NCBI GenBank assembly: GCA_050953445.1
Contig: JBMNMS010000001.1
Span: 744,001-808,000 of the forward strand
Source of the DNA: JBMNMS01 sp050953445
GTDB lineage: Bacteria; Bacillota; Clostridia; Peptostreptococcales; Anaerovoracaceae
Direction of reading: 5' to 3'
DNA: 64,000 nucleotides
Every line of letters begins with the position of its first letter. The first letter of the stretch is position 1. Made by a program: the position numbers and the translations under genes. The notes beneath the pieces are model-generated. The model worked only from the letters and a program-made list of their open reading frames with translations, made no database searches and was not told where the DNA came from. This document shows, in pieces, positions 8,600 through 17,750 of this stretch.

Positions 8600-9256
8600 T
8601 TAACCTCTCAATTTATTCAACTTATCTATATTGATTGTATCGAACTTATCACTTATCCTGTACACCATTACCCCCATAATCATTACAGCAACCAGCATGT
8701 CTATAAATATTCCCAAATCCACTATGAAAGGCATTCCTTCCGTGGCAAATATGGCTGTAATGAATATTCCGTTCTCTAAGACTAAAAACCCTATGATTTG
8801 CCCTATGGCCTTCTTTCTGCTAATCATGAAGAACAAGCCTATTAGTATGACAGAAACCGAATTCACTACTTTGATATTGTTGACCCCTTCCCCTATTCCG
8901 GCAACATCCGATATGACGAAGTATGTAAAAACCACAAGTCCGCAACAAATCAATACTAAAATCGGTATATTCAATATGAAATCCTTTTCCGCCTTGTAAC
9001 CGGTTACAGGATATGTCCTGTTCATCAGCTTAGGAATGTAAACGACCTTAAGTAGTACGATTATCAGGCACACCACTATTACATCTATGCGCCCTTCATG
9101 GATAAATGCTTTAGTCCCCATAACCCCGGCAGCCAGAGCTATCAGTGCCGATTGTATGCGAAATGTTTTTATATATGATTTTATCCTTTTATTTGCCATG
9201 AGTACGAAGCATGATAAAAGTATCATCACCGATAATATGTCAAACAGGTTAGACAT
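8600..9256 (-). CDS. Ehr complex: HyfE-like (NuoK/MrpC-type) membrane subunit
   Basis: 218 residues with several hydrophobic helices and a C-terminal half resembling NuoK/MrpC (IGQIIGFLVLENGIF, IDLLVAVMIMG-type segment near the end), as in HyfE of hydrogenase 4. The start is ATG at 9256 with AGGAGG five bases upstream; the GTG two codons earlier would overlap that site. It overlaps the end of the HyfC-like gene by 8 bp and is followed 4 bp later by the HyfF-like gene. Confidence 0.88.
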   Translation of the reverse strand: MSNLFDILSVMILLSCFVLMANKRIKSYIKTFRIQSALIALAAGVMGTKAFIHEGRIDVIVVCLIIVLLKVVYIPKLMNRTYPVTGYKAEKDFILNIPILVLICCGLVVFTYFVISDVAGIGEGVNNIKVVNSVSVILIGLFFMISRKKAIGQIIGFLVLENGIFITAIFATEGMPFIVDLGIFIDMLVAVMIMGVMVYRISDKFDTINIDKLNKLRG

Positions 9257-10214
9257 AGCCACCTCCTAAGAGAAAATGCTGCAAAAATGCTAAAAATGAT
9301 AATATGAAGGACAGGGCGGCCAAATTAGGAATGGAAAAAAGTCTAAACTTGACCGTATTTATTTCAATCAATGCGATGAAAATCGAAATTGCCACCACCT
9401 TTAAAAAATATAGCAGCAGGGATAATGCAACCGCACCAGCCCCTGCAAACCCAATGAACTGCTCATGGGGGAGCAGGATATTCACCAAAATCGTAATAAA
9501 AATCAATTGTTTGATAGCTGCACCATATTCCATAAGAGCTAAGTGCCTTCCCGAATACTCCAATATCATAGCTTCGTGAACCATTGTAAGCTCCAGGTGG
9601 GTGGAAGGATCATCCACGGGTATTCGAGCGGTTTCCATCATTATTATCGTTAAAAGGGCAAGAAATAGGAGTATTACCGCCGGATCCATAATTAAAAAGC
9701 CCTTCCACCTCAGTTGTGTATACTCCATCATGCTGTACAGCGAGGTGGATCTCGCTATAAGTCCTGCCGTAAAGAGACATACCAGCAATGACGGCTCTGT
9801 AAGCGATGATATCATCGCCTCCCTGCTGCTACCCATTCCTCCAAAAGTACTTCCTGAATCAAGACCTGCCAGCATCATAAAAAACCTGCCCAGGGCAAGA
9901 ACGGAAACCAAAAGGATGAAGTCTCCCGGTATTCCATTGCCTGGTACCAACCTGGTGGACACGGGAACAAACAGGGCTCCTGCCAGGGCAGTTGAAAACA
10001 TAACATAAGGTGCCACCTTATAAATTGGCGATGTCACTTCCGATACCACCGTATTCTTTCTGATCCATTTATGTATATCATAGTACATCTGGAGTATAGG
10101 TGGCCCTGTTCTCTTCTGTGAAAAGGCCTTCATTTTCTTTATTATTCCGTTAACAAAAGGTGCTATCAAAAGCATAGCTACTATTTGCACAATGATATAA
10201 ATTATATAATTCAT
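9249..10214 (-). CDS. Ehr complex: HyfC/HycD-like (NuoH-type) membrane subunit
   Basis: 321 residues, polytopic, of the NuoH/HycD/EchB family. Characteristic features are FSQKRTGPPILQMYYD near the N-terminus, the conserved glutamate-rich loop (ARIPVDDPSTHLELTMVHE) and a C-terminal EINTVKFRLF. NuoH-type subunits link the peripheral FeS arm to the ion-pumping subunits. ATG at 10214 has GAGGG upstream. The gene lies 59 bp after the HyfB-like gene in the same direction. Confidence 0.93.
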   Translation of the reverse strand: MNYIIYIIVQIVAMLLIAPFVNGIIKKMKAFSQKRTGPPILQMYYDIHKWIRKNTVVSEVTSPIYKVAPYVMFSTALAGALFVPVSTRLVPGNGIPGDFILLVSVLALGRFFMMLAGLDSGSTFGGMGSSREAMISSLTEPSLLVCLFTAGLIARSTSLYSMMEYTQLRWKGFLIMDPAVILLFLALLTIIMMETARIPVDDPSTHLELTMVHEAMILEYSGRHLALMEYGAAIKQLIFITILVNILLPHEQFIGFAGAGAVALSLLLYFLKVVAISIFIALIEINTVKFRLFSIPNLAALSFILSFLAFLQHFLLGGGYV

Positions 10215-10273
10215 AACTATTCAATCCCTCTATATTACCTGATGGTCACGCCATACTTCATTACTCATCATAC

Positions 10274-12319
10274 CTAAAAGAACCTGTTATATGACATCAA
10301 CGCCAATAGGGTGATGAATATATACAGTAAATAATTGTGTATTTTCCCCGTTTGTACTATAAACTTGGTTCTGCGAGAAAGGAGCTTGGCCTTAACAACC
10401 ACGGGCAAATATAGATACTTTTCGAAAATTGATTCAGAATCCATTTTATATTCGATGACCTTTGGGTGATATATGGTTCCTTCTTTTATGGATGTTTGTC
10501 TTGATGGCCTAAATAATATACGAAGTATTATCTTTAAAGGCTTGGAAAAGCCTGTGGCAGTGTATTGCATTCTAGCGTTAAGGGCCTGAAAACCACAATC
10601 CCAGGTGCCATATCTTCTTTCTTTATAGCGACCTCCAAATATCCTTAAGGCTATCAGTGACAAAACAATTATTATCGATATAACGACGAGCATTACCGAA
10701 GAAGATATTTCATTACCCTTAAAATCCATTGAATACCAGCTAATTAGGAATCCTCCCTGCATTTGATGTAGAATAGAGGTTCCAGTCACCTGAGAAACCA
10801 CCCTATCCAACATGGATATAATTGTTATCGGAAACAATCCTATAGTTAGACATAAACTGGCCAAAATGCCCATTGATATATTCATTGTCACCGGTATTTT
10901 CTTTGTTACCGTGGCCTTTTCACTTCTGGGTAATCCTAAAAAGGAAATGCCAAACATATTTACAAAGCAGGCTGCTGCCATGGCTCCTGCCATCCCCAAT
11001 CCTGCTGCACCCAGTATCAATATAATGTTTATACCCTGCATCCCCTGTAAAATACAGGCGAAGATCGATTGTAAAGTCAACCATTCTCCAATGAATCCAT
11101 TAAAGGGTACTATGGCAGATATGGATAAGGCAAAACAAAGTACTAATATAGCCGTGACCGGCATTATTTTGATTAAACCCCCCAGCTTCTCAATATTCTT
11201 TGTTCCCGTCCCATAGTGAATTGCCCCTGCACCGAGAAAAAGTCCTCCTTTAAACAGTGCATGATTCATGGCATGAAAGATGGACGCCATGAGCGCCAGG
11301 GAACCTATCAGTTGATTCCCCTGGGCGAGGGCAACCAAAGCTACACCCAATCCCATAAGGATTATTCCCATATTTTCCACACTACTATAGGCCAGAAGTC
11401 GTTTGATATCAGTTTCAACCATGGCATAGGCAACCCCTAAAACAGCGGATATCATTCCAATGGAAAATATAAGCCCACCCCACCAGACCTTTTCCACCCC
11501 CAAGAAACCAGGAACGAATCGGATCAATCCGTATATTGCTGTCTTTATCATTATCCCTGACATCAATGCAGATATATTACTGGGGGCTGACGGATGAGCC
11601 CGTGGCAACCATATATGTAAGGGTATTGCACCGGCCTTCGTTCCGAAACCTAAAAGATATAATAAAAAGATTATGTTTTTCGCAGCTATGGGTATACCCT
11701 CAGAGCTGGCAAACAAATCGAAGGTTTTCGTATAACTATAGCTGACCATTATTCCAATTAGAAGAAAAGCCGTTCCTATATGGGTCATGATTATATAAAG
11801 CAATCCTGCCTGCCTATTTTCACTCTTTTCAGACTCAAATATGACAAGAAAATACGATAATAGAGCCATAGCCTCCCAGGCAATATAGAAAAACACTGCG
11901 TTTGAGGATGTAAAAACGAATACCATCGAAAGGATAAACATCATATAAAGGAAGTAAAAAATCCCTACATTTCTCTTCCCGTAATACTGAGATATATAAC
12001 CGATGGAATAAATCGAGACACATATGGTCAGAACCGATAAGGCCAACAAAAAAGCTGAGGACAATCCATCCACCTTCATATCCATGACTATGAATGGCAA
12101 AGTTGACTTGAACAGTGAAATAGTCCCGGCTTCTTCCCCCGGCATCAATATTTTATATAGGGATGCCACAGCCAAAAAAAGAGATCCTATGATGGCAGCC
12201 CCATTGGCAATCAAATTACACAGCCTATCCTTCCCGATAAGAATCAAGGCTGATAATGAACCTGCAAAAAATACTGATATTGAAATGAGTATGAAATTGT
12301 CCGCCTGAAAAGCGCCCAC
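10274..12319 (-). CDS. Ehr complex: HyfB-like (NuoL/MrpA-type) membrane subunit
   Basis: 681 residues, first gene of the six-gene cluster. It has the proton-conducting antiporter core (YFLYMMFILSMVFVFT; FGTKAGAIPLHIWLPRAHPS; LLAYSSVENMGIILMG) followed by an extended C-terminal part (RRYGTWDCGF, as in HyfB/HycC) and a last hydrophobic helix. The start is GTG at 12319 behind GGAGG, with a rather long spacing of 11. Together with the genes after it the order is B-C-E-F-G-(H+I), matching hyf but without hyfD and without maturation or formate dehydrogenase genes. Confidence 0.92.
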   Translation of the reverse strand: MGAFQADNFILISISVFFAGSLSALILIGKDRLCNLIANGAAIIGSLFLAVASLYKILMPGEEAGTISLFKSTLPFIVMDMKVDGLSSAFLLALSVLTICVSIYSIGYISQYYGKRNVGIFYFLYMMFILSMVFVFTSSNAVFFYIAWEAMALLSYFLVIFESEKSENRQAGLLYIIMTHIGTAFLLIGIMVSYSYTKTFDLFASSEGIPIAAKNIIFLLYLLGFGTKAGAIPLHIWLPRAHPSAPSNISALMSGIMIKTAIYGLIRFVPGFLGVEKVWWGGLIFSIGMISAVLGVAYAMVETDIKRLLAYSSVENMGIILMGLGVALVALAQGNQLIGSLALMASIFHAMNHALFKGGLFLGAGAIHYGTGTKNIEKLGGLIKIMPVTAILVLCFALSISAIVPFNGFIGEWLTLQSIFACILQGMQGINIILILGAAGLGMAGAMAAACFVNMFGISFLGLPRSEKATVTKKIPVTMNISMGILASLCLTIGLFPITIISMLDRVVSQVTGTSILHQMQGGFLISWYSMDFKGNEISSSVMLVVISIIIVLSLIALRIFGGRYKERRYGTWDCGFQALNARMQYTATGFSKPLKIILRILFRPSRQTSIKEGTIYHPKVIEYKMDSESIFEKYLYLPVVVKAKLLSRRTKFIVQTGKIHNYLLYIFITLLALMSYNRFF

Positions 12320-12398
12320 TTAGAAACCCGCCTCCTCACCCATCGTAAAAACAATCAAAAAATCCCCCACCCGGTACTGAAGCGGGAAGTTGCAACCT

Positions 12399-12443
12399 GT
12401 TTTATAACAGAAACAAGGAGCAACATCATTTTTTCGCTGCTCC
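12399..12443 (-). terminator. Possible terminator between DUF503 gene and Ehr operon
   Basis: On the minus strand GGAGCAGC (12443..12436) pairs with GTTGCTCC (12424..12417) and is followed by a TTGTTTCTGTT tract. If real, it separates the buk/DUF503 transcript from the Ehr operon. The rest of the 185-bp gap (12320-12504) shows no clear promoter. Confidence 0.45.
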
Positions 12444-12504
12444 CAACTGACTCTTTTATTATATTATAGGGGTGAATCTTTGTCAAACCACCACGAAGTT
12501 GCGG

Positions 12505-12792
12505 TCAGCATCCCCAGGTCTCCCTTTCAATTTTTATCACTTCACCTTCCACATTACTTTCAATAAAATTAATAACATTGTCAACTACGCTGTCTGCATG
12601 CCTATTATCGGTGGTAACAAAGGCGAAGCCCAAAACCGCCGTCTTGGGAATATCCTGGTTTTCAACTTGAGCTATTGACACATTAAACCTGCCCCTGACC
12701 TTAGAACATATGCCTCTAATTACTATCCTTTTATCCTTTAAGGATTCCGCCCAGGGAATATGGATTTTTACCTTAACTATACCAACTATCAT
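12505..12792 (-). CDS. DUF503 (YlxP-like) small protein
   Basis: 95 residues matching the DUF503/YlxP family: start MIVGIVKVKIHIPWAESLKDKR, then RFNVSIAQVENQD and a C-terminal IERETWGC. ATG at 12792 is chosen because GGAG lies five bases upstream; reading the frame further back runs into the preceding gene. YlxP proteins are usually encoded near nusA-infB-rbfA and have a ferredoxin-like fold of poorly known function. Here the gene sits 13 bp after the PaaK-like gene, outside its usual translation-gene context. Confidence 0.88.
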   Translation of the reverse strand: MIVGIVKVKIHIPWAESLKDKRIVIRGICSKVRGRFNVSIAQVENQDIPKTAVLGFAFVTTDNRHADSVVDNVINFIESNVEGEVIKIERETWGC

Positions 12793-12805
12793 AGGCACTC
12801 CAACT

Positions 12806-14182
12806 TCAATGTTCTTTCTGTTCCAACGAGAACTCTCGTATCGTATAACGGTACTTCCCCGTTCCACTAGTTGGGATTTCCTCACCTATGATGGTATCAA
12901 CCTTTGTCTGGGGAAGCAGGTTTTCAACATCCCGAATAAACCCATCAATTTCAGCGTAATCATAATCATCAGCTAAAACCATTTTTAAAATGGCTTTTGA
13001 CGGGCTTTCCTGGATCACCTGGAATATATCTATGGCTTTTCTGTCCTTGATTAAACCGGTGAATTCATGACCCTGCACATACTTTCCATCCACTCTGACT
13101 AACATATCATCTTCACGACCATCCAACCTGTCCATAATAGGCAATTCTACTCCACATGAACATTTCTCCTTTGACAGTGCGATTCTATCCCCAATTTGAT
13201 ATCTTAACCTCGGCATAATGTAATCATTTAGGTCAGTTACCAAAAGCGTCCCGCTTTCACCCGGTGGCATAGGTTCGTGGGTAATGGGATCCACAACCTC
13301 AAAAACCGCATTATCAACAGTCAGATGCATTTTCCCCTCTCTGCATTGATAAGCTATGAGCCCTCCATCTCGAGCCCCGTATTCATTTACAACCGGACAC
13401 TGAAATGCAGTCTCTATGGCCTGCCTTTGGAAATCATGAAGGCTTTCCGCCGTGGAAACTACTGCCTTCAGCTTTATATCCAACCTTATCTCCTGTTCCA
13501 GCATCAATTGTGAAAATTGTATTAGGGCCGATGCATAGCCATATATGTACTCAGGGTTATATTCGTTTATCATTTCAATATGGCTGTCCATTTTCTCCAA
13601 GCCTATCTCCTCAGCCGGTATGATAACCCTGTTCTCCAGCCATCTCTCCATTAATTCACGCTTTTTTGCCTGGTATCTATTTAAATCTATTGGCCCTGCC
13701 AACATCATGATGCTTCTGCTATCCTGATTTATTTCCCACCAGCTTAGCCCTCTATATCTGGCAGCTTCATAATACTCGGCTAAATTCTGATCCATAAAGA
13801 ATTCTAACGGCTTGCTTGTTGAACCCACAGTTGATGTCAGTATCAAATCTTCCTTTACAGCCCTTCTGCTTAAAAATGAATCCAAATCCTTTCTAAAGTC
13901 TTCCTTGGTTAGAATCGGAATGCTTGATAGTGCTTTAAAGGGATCCGTTTCTATTTCATCCAACAGATATCCAAACCTCTGATAGGCAGGAACATTTCTA
14001 ATGGATAATATCAGAAGTTTCTTTAATTTTTCACTTTGCAAAATAGCCATTTCAGCAGGTGTATAATACTGTGTCTTCATAAGTTCCCCGACCTTCTGCC
14101 ATAGGTTGCCATCCTGCTTTTTCACAATATATGATTTTATTCTTCCCCGGCCCTTTTTTTTATTCTGAGAGTTGTTATCCAT
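12806..14182 (-). CDS. PaaK/CapK-like adenylate-forming enzyme (phenylacetate-CoA ligase family)
   Basis: 458 residues of the phenylacetate-CoA ligase/CapK branch of the ANL adenylating superfamily. Visible elements are a degenerate ATP loop (LTSTVGSTSKPLEF, about residues 116-129), the NEYGARDGG motif, RLRYQIGDR, and a C-terminal lid ending GEEIPTSGTGKYRYT. Such enzymes activate a carboxylate with ATP to an acyl-AMP, often then to a CoA thioester. The substrate is not readable from sequence. It starts 6 bp after buk, so it may share a transcript with ptb-buk and act on a related acid. The N-terminus is lysine/arginine rich. Confidence 0.8.
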   Translation of the reverse strand: MDNNSQNKKKGRGRIKSYIVKKQDGNLWQKVGELMKTQYYTPAEMAILQSEKLKKLLILSIRNVPAYQRFGYLLDEIETDPFKALSSIPILTKEDFRKDLDSFLSRRAVKEDLILTSTVGSTSKPLEFFMDQNLAEYYEAARYRGLSWWEINQDSRSIMMLAGPIDLNRYQAKKRELMERWLENRVIIPAEEIGLEKMDSHIEMINEYNPEYIYGYASALIQFSQLMLEQEIRLDIKLKAVVSTAESLHDFQRQAIETAFQCPVVNEYGARDGGLIAYQCREGKMHLTVDNAVFEVVDPITHEPMPPGESGTLLVTDLNDYIMPRLRYQIGDRIALSKEKCSCGVELPIMDRLDGREDDMLVRVDGKYVQGHEFTGLIKDRKAIDIFQVIQESPSKAILKMVLADDYDYAEIDGFIRDVENLLPQTKVDTIIGEEIPTSGTGKYRYTIREFSLEQKEH

Positions 14183-14188
14183 TTTATA

Positions 14189-15265
14189 TCATCTATATTC
14201 CTTCACTTCCTCATCGCCATTGACTACCCTCAAAACTCCCTGGGCAAGGGCAATCATTTCCTGCTCCCCGGGGTAAACCATAACCTTCGCTATAAATTCA
14301 ACTCTTTCCTTTATCCAACCTACCAACATTTCATCATAAGCCAATCCCCCTGTCAAAAGAATAGCATCCACATCACCCTTTAAAACAGCAGAACAAGAAG
14401 CTATTTCCTTCGAAATCTGATAGGCCATACCCTCGAAAATAAGGCGGGCCCTTTCATCACCGGCCCTTACCTTTTCTGAAACCTCACGACCATTGTTTGT
14501 ACCTAGATATGCGATAAGGCCTCCGCCCCCCACAAGTTTCTTTCTGATTTGATCCTTGGTATACTCCCCTGAAAAACACATGTCTATCAAAGACCCTACG
14601 GGAACACCGCCGGCTCTGTCGGGAGCATATGGACCATCCCCATCAAGGCAATTGTTAACATCCACAATTTTACCTCTTTTATGGGCACCAACCGAAACGC
14701 CTCCCCCCATGTGAGCCACAATAAAATTCATCTCCCCATAGGTAGAACCCAAATCCTTGGCCGCCATGCGGGCTGTGGCCTTTTGATTCAAAGGATGATC
14801 CTTTGATTTTCTGCTTATCTCCGGTATGCCGGAAAGCCTTGCCAACTCCTCCATCTCATCAACCACCACAGGGTCTACCACATAGGACTTAATATTCAAC
14901 GGATTTGCGATAGAATGTGCCACAATGCCTCCCAGATTGGAAGCATGTTGCCCCATTACACCTATTTTCAAATCATTAAGCATGGCATCGTTTACAAGAT
15001 AAGTGCCCCCTGCCACAGGCTTCATGTTGCCTCCCCTTCCTGCAACCGCATCCAAGGTGGCCAAATCTATGTTTTTTTCAACCAGCACATCTAAAACAAT
15101 ATCCTTTCGAAACTCAAACTGATCATATATGGTATCAAAGCTCTCCATTTCCTCTTTGGAATGCTTAATGCTTTCGGCAAAAAGCTCCTTTTCGTCGTCG
15201 AAAACCGAAATCTTTGTAGATGTTGACCCGGTATTTATCGCAAGTATTCTATAAGGTTTATTCAT
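14189..15265 (-). CDS. buk: Butyrate kinase
   Basis: 358 residues, usual length. The ASKHA phosphate-binding loop INTGSTSTKISVF is near the N-terminus, with VAGRGG, VAHMGGGVSVGAHKRG and a C-terminal LTGGLAYDE loop typical of butyrate/branched-chain acid kinases rather than acetate kinase. It interconverts butyryl phosphate + ADP and butyrate + ATP. ATG at 15265 follows GAAGGAAGGTG. ptb ends 4 bp upstream. Isobutyrate or another short acid as substrate cannot be excluded, given the adjacent adenylating enzyme. Confidence 0.95.
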   Translation of the reverse strand: MNKPYRILAINTGSTSTKISVFDDEKELFAESIKHSKEEMESFDTIYDQFEFRKDIVLDVLVEKNIDLATLDAVAGRGGNMKPVAGGTYLVNDAMLNDLKIGVMGQHASNLGGIVAHSIANPLNIKSYVVDPVVVDEMEELARLSGIPEISRKSKDHPLNQKATARMAAKDLGSTYGEMNFIVAHMGGGVSVGAHKRGKIVDVNNCLDGDGPYAPDRAGGVPVGSLIDMCFSGEYTKDQIRKKLVGGGGLIAYLGTNNGREVSEKVRAGDERARLIFEGMAYQISKEIASCSAVLKGDVDAILLTGGLAYDEMLVGWIKERVEFIAKVMVYPGEQEMIALAQGVLRVVNGDEEVKEYR

Positions 15266-15269
15266 TCTG

Positions 15270-16187
15270 TCACCTTCCTTCGTTTAATTTTTTGGCAACC
15301 AATATGCCAAGGGCTATCGAATTAAGCTTGCTGCTAACCGAACTGGCCCGGGAAGTTAGTATTACGGGAACCTTTGCACCCATTATTATTCCTGCCTTAT
15401 CAGCCTTACCGAAATAGGCCATAGATTTATTCAATATATTACCCGCCTCAATATTGGGGGTTATTAGAACATCGGCATGTCCCGCTACCGGATGGACAAT
15501 ACCTTTGCGAATTGCCGCATCCCCGGACACAGCATTATCCAGGGCAAGAGGGCCCTTAATCAAGCACCCTGTAATCTCACCCCGTTCATTCATCTCGGTC
15601 AGTTTTGCTGCATCCACCGTCGCAGGCATCTTTTCATTCACCTTTTCTACAGCACATAAAATAGCAACCTTAGGATTTGGATTACCGAGGGCATGGGCCA
15701 CCGACACCGCATTGTTGATTATATCTACCTTATCTTCTAACGATGGAGCTATCACCATTGCTGAATCACTTAAAACGAAAAGCCTGTCATAGCCAGCGAT
15801 TTCAAAGACCCCAACATGGCTGAGCAATTTGTCTGTTTTCAATCCTAAATCCTTATTCAGCACGGCTTTAAGGATCACGGAAGTGTCGACGAAACCTTTC
15901 ATCGGTAGGGAAGCCTCCCCTTTTTTGACCAGCTCAACGGCTTTGATACTAGCTTCCTCTTTATCCTCCACGTCAACTATTTCAAAGCCCTTTAGATCCA
16001 TGCCGATTCTCATTGCCAAAGACTCAATCTCTACCTTGTTCCCAACGAGTATTGTGTCCGCAATCCCGCAGTTCTTCGCCTCATTAACAGCTTTTAGCAA
16101 ATTCTCCTCCTGGGCAACAGCCAGGGTTATTGTTGATGGTCCCCATCGCTTTACTTCATTTAAAATATCTCCAAATGTTTTAATCAT
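15270..16187 (-). CDS. ptb: Phosphate butyryltransferase
   Basis: 305 residues of the phosphate acetyl/butyryltransferase family. It contains the LPMKGFVDTSVILKAVLN segment and the C-terminal signature AGIIMGAKVPVILTSRA. It converts butyryl-CoA and phosphate to butyryl phosphate and CoA, feeding Buk directly downstream. ATG at 16187 has a weak GGTGG site. The pairing with buk supports the butyryl (or branched acyl) assignment over phosphotransacetylase. Confidence 0.93.
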   Translation of the reverse strand: MIKTFGDILNEVKRWGPSTITLAVAQEENLLKAVNEAKNCGIADTILVGNKVEIESLAMRIGMDLKGFEIVDVEDKEEASIKAVELVKKGEASLPMKGFVDTSVILKAVLNKDLGLKTDKLLSHVGVFEIAGYDRLFVLSDSAMVIAPSLEDKVDIINNAVSVAHALGNPNPKVAILCAVEKVNEKMPATVDAAKLTEMNERGEITGCLIKGPLALDNAVSGDAAIRKGIVHPVAGHADVLITPNIEAGNILNKSMAYFGKADKAGIIMGAKVPVILTSRASSVSSKLNSIALGILVAKKLNEGR

Positions 16188-16246
16188 TTCTTACCACCCA
16201 TCTTTTTTTGTATATCATTCATCCTATCCCCTTAATTGCAATTTAA

Positions 16247-17659
16247 TCAGTTGCTGTTTAGTCTGTCTGCTTCAAATCTTTGGTTTTTAAATATAAGGCT
16301 GAATAATACGGTGCTTACAAAGGCTGCAATTACTGCTGCATAGGTTTCCGTAAAACCGGGATGAATCGGGAAATGCCCTAAGACAGCATTATAGAGAACC
16401 CAGAATACACCTACGGATGCAGTAATTATCATACCCCATATAGCGCCCTTTTCCGAGGTCCTCTTCCAGTATATACCAAGGAGCAGAATGACGAATAGTG
16501 CTCCTCTGATGGAATAGGCAAAATATACAATGTCCAGGATCCGGGTACTACCATACATATAAAGCGACAAGGCTATACATGCTACGCCTGCCACAGCAGT
16601 TGTAATCCGGGACATCCTAAGAACCTGAGCATCGGTTGCATCCGGCTTAATCACTCTTTGATAAATATCCTTGGTTATCATTGTTCCAGAAGCAAGAATT
16701 ATTGGTGCTACCGTAGAAAGAACTGCCGCCATGATGGAAGCTAATACTACACCTCCTACTATAGGAGTGAAGTGCATCATAAGGGTTGGAAGTGCAAGCT
16801 TGGCATTTTCAAGATCGGGAAATCTTAACTTTGCAGCCATTCCCAAAATTGCCGTTAGAATACCAAAAGGCGCCACTACAAAGGCGGTTATGAAGGCAGC
16901 CTTTCTGGCAGTATGGGTATCCTTTGCCGCCAGGATAGGTTGAATTCCAGCTTGGGCCGTACACGCACCAAGTATAGAGGCAATAATCCAGGAAGACACT
17001 TTTGATGGCCCTATGTTCATCGGACTCATGTAGGCCTCCGGAAGATCCGTAACAATCCTTCCCAATCCTCCTATTTCCCCACCTACCAGAAAAAGTGCTA
17101 AAATAACGCCTCCATACATGGCGATTAAATGCATTATATTGGTGGATGCCACCGCATTCATTCCCCCTGCAAGAGTGTATATGATGAAGCCGATCCCGAA
17201 TATAATAACCGACACATCGTAACTCAATCCTAAAACCGTAACGCCTAAAGTACCGGCAGCTATCATCTGTGAAGTACCTACGGCAATCATTACAAATGTC
17301 AGTAAAATACTTGCCACCACGCGTACGTTAGGGCCAATAAATTTTTCTATTATCCCGGGCACTGTAACCGTATCCAAGCTCCTATACAGCTTTGCAAAGA
17401 AGATTGCAAGAATGCAAATCCCTATACCGTTGGCCACCGTGTACCAGGCTCCTGAGATACCGTAAAGAAAACCATATTCGGAAACACCGGAAGTGGATGT
17501 GCCTCCAAGCCATTCCCCGGTTCCCGCCGCAACACACATGGTTACACCTAAGCCGGATCCCACAAAACAATCTGCCGATTTAGCTTTTCTTTGGGAAAGG
17601 ATACCAATAACAATGGTCAAAGCGAAATAGATAAGAATTACAATTAATTGTATCGACAT
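16247..17659 (-). CDS. Sodium:solute symporter family transporter
   Basis: 470 residues, polytopic, of the SSS family (YFALTIVIGILSQRKAKSADCFVGSG near the N-terminus; GEWLGGTSTSGVSEYGF; GGMNAVASTNIMHL). Family members use a Na+ gradient to import sugars, amino acids, carboxylates or vitamins; the substrate here is not evident. ATG at 17659 is preceded by AAGGAGAG. It lies 59 bp before ptb and 91 bp after a TetR regulator in the same direction. An acid substrate for ptb-buk/PaaK-like metabolism is a possible but unproven link. Confidence 0.9.
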   Translation of the reverse strand: MSIQLIVILIYFALTIVIGILSQRKAKSADCFVGSGLGVTMCVAAGTGEWLGGTSTSGVSEYGFLYGISGAWYTVANGIGICILAIFFAKLYRSLDTVTVPGIIEKFIGPNVRVVASILLTFVMIAVGTSQMIAAGTLGVTVLGLSYDVSVIIFGIGFIIYTLAGGMNAVASTNIMHLIAMYGGVILALFLVGGEIGGLGRIVTDLPEAYMSPMNIGPSKVSSWIIASILGACTAQAGIQPILAAKDTHTARKAAFITAFVVAPFGILTAILGMAAKLRFPDLENAKLALPTLMMHFTPIVGGVVLASIMAAVLSTVAPIILASGTMITKDIYQRVIKPDATDAQVLRMSRITTAVAGVACIALSLYMYGSTRILDIVYFAYSIRGALFVILLLGIYWKRTSEKGAIWGMIITASVGVFWVLYNAVLGHFPIHPGFTETYAAVIAAFVSTVLFSLIFKNQRFEADRLNSN

Positions 17660-17675
17660 GAAAACTCTCCTTGGT

Positions 17676-17695
17676 TGAAAAGGCTGCCCTTTTCA
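17676..17695. promoter_or_regulatory. Perfect inverted repeat in the leader of the symporter gene
   Basis: TGAAAAGG-CTGC-CCTTTTCA, an 8+8 dyad with 4-bp spacer, placed 17 bp upstream of the symporter start and just behind the tetR gene. No T-tract follows on either strand, so a protein-binding operator (perhaps for the neighbouring TetR protein) is more likely than a terminator. Confidence 0.4.
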
Positions 17696-17750
17696 GTCTA
17701 CGAAAATAACTTTTTATTACATATATAGCTTAGCACTTTTTGTAAGTCTG

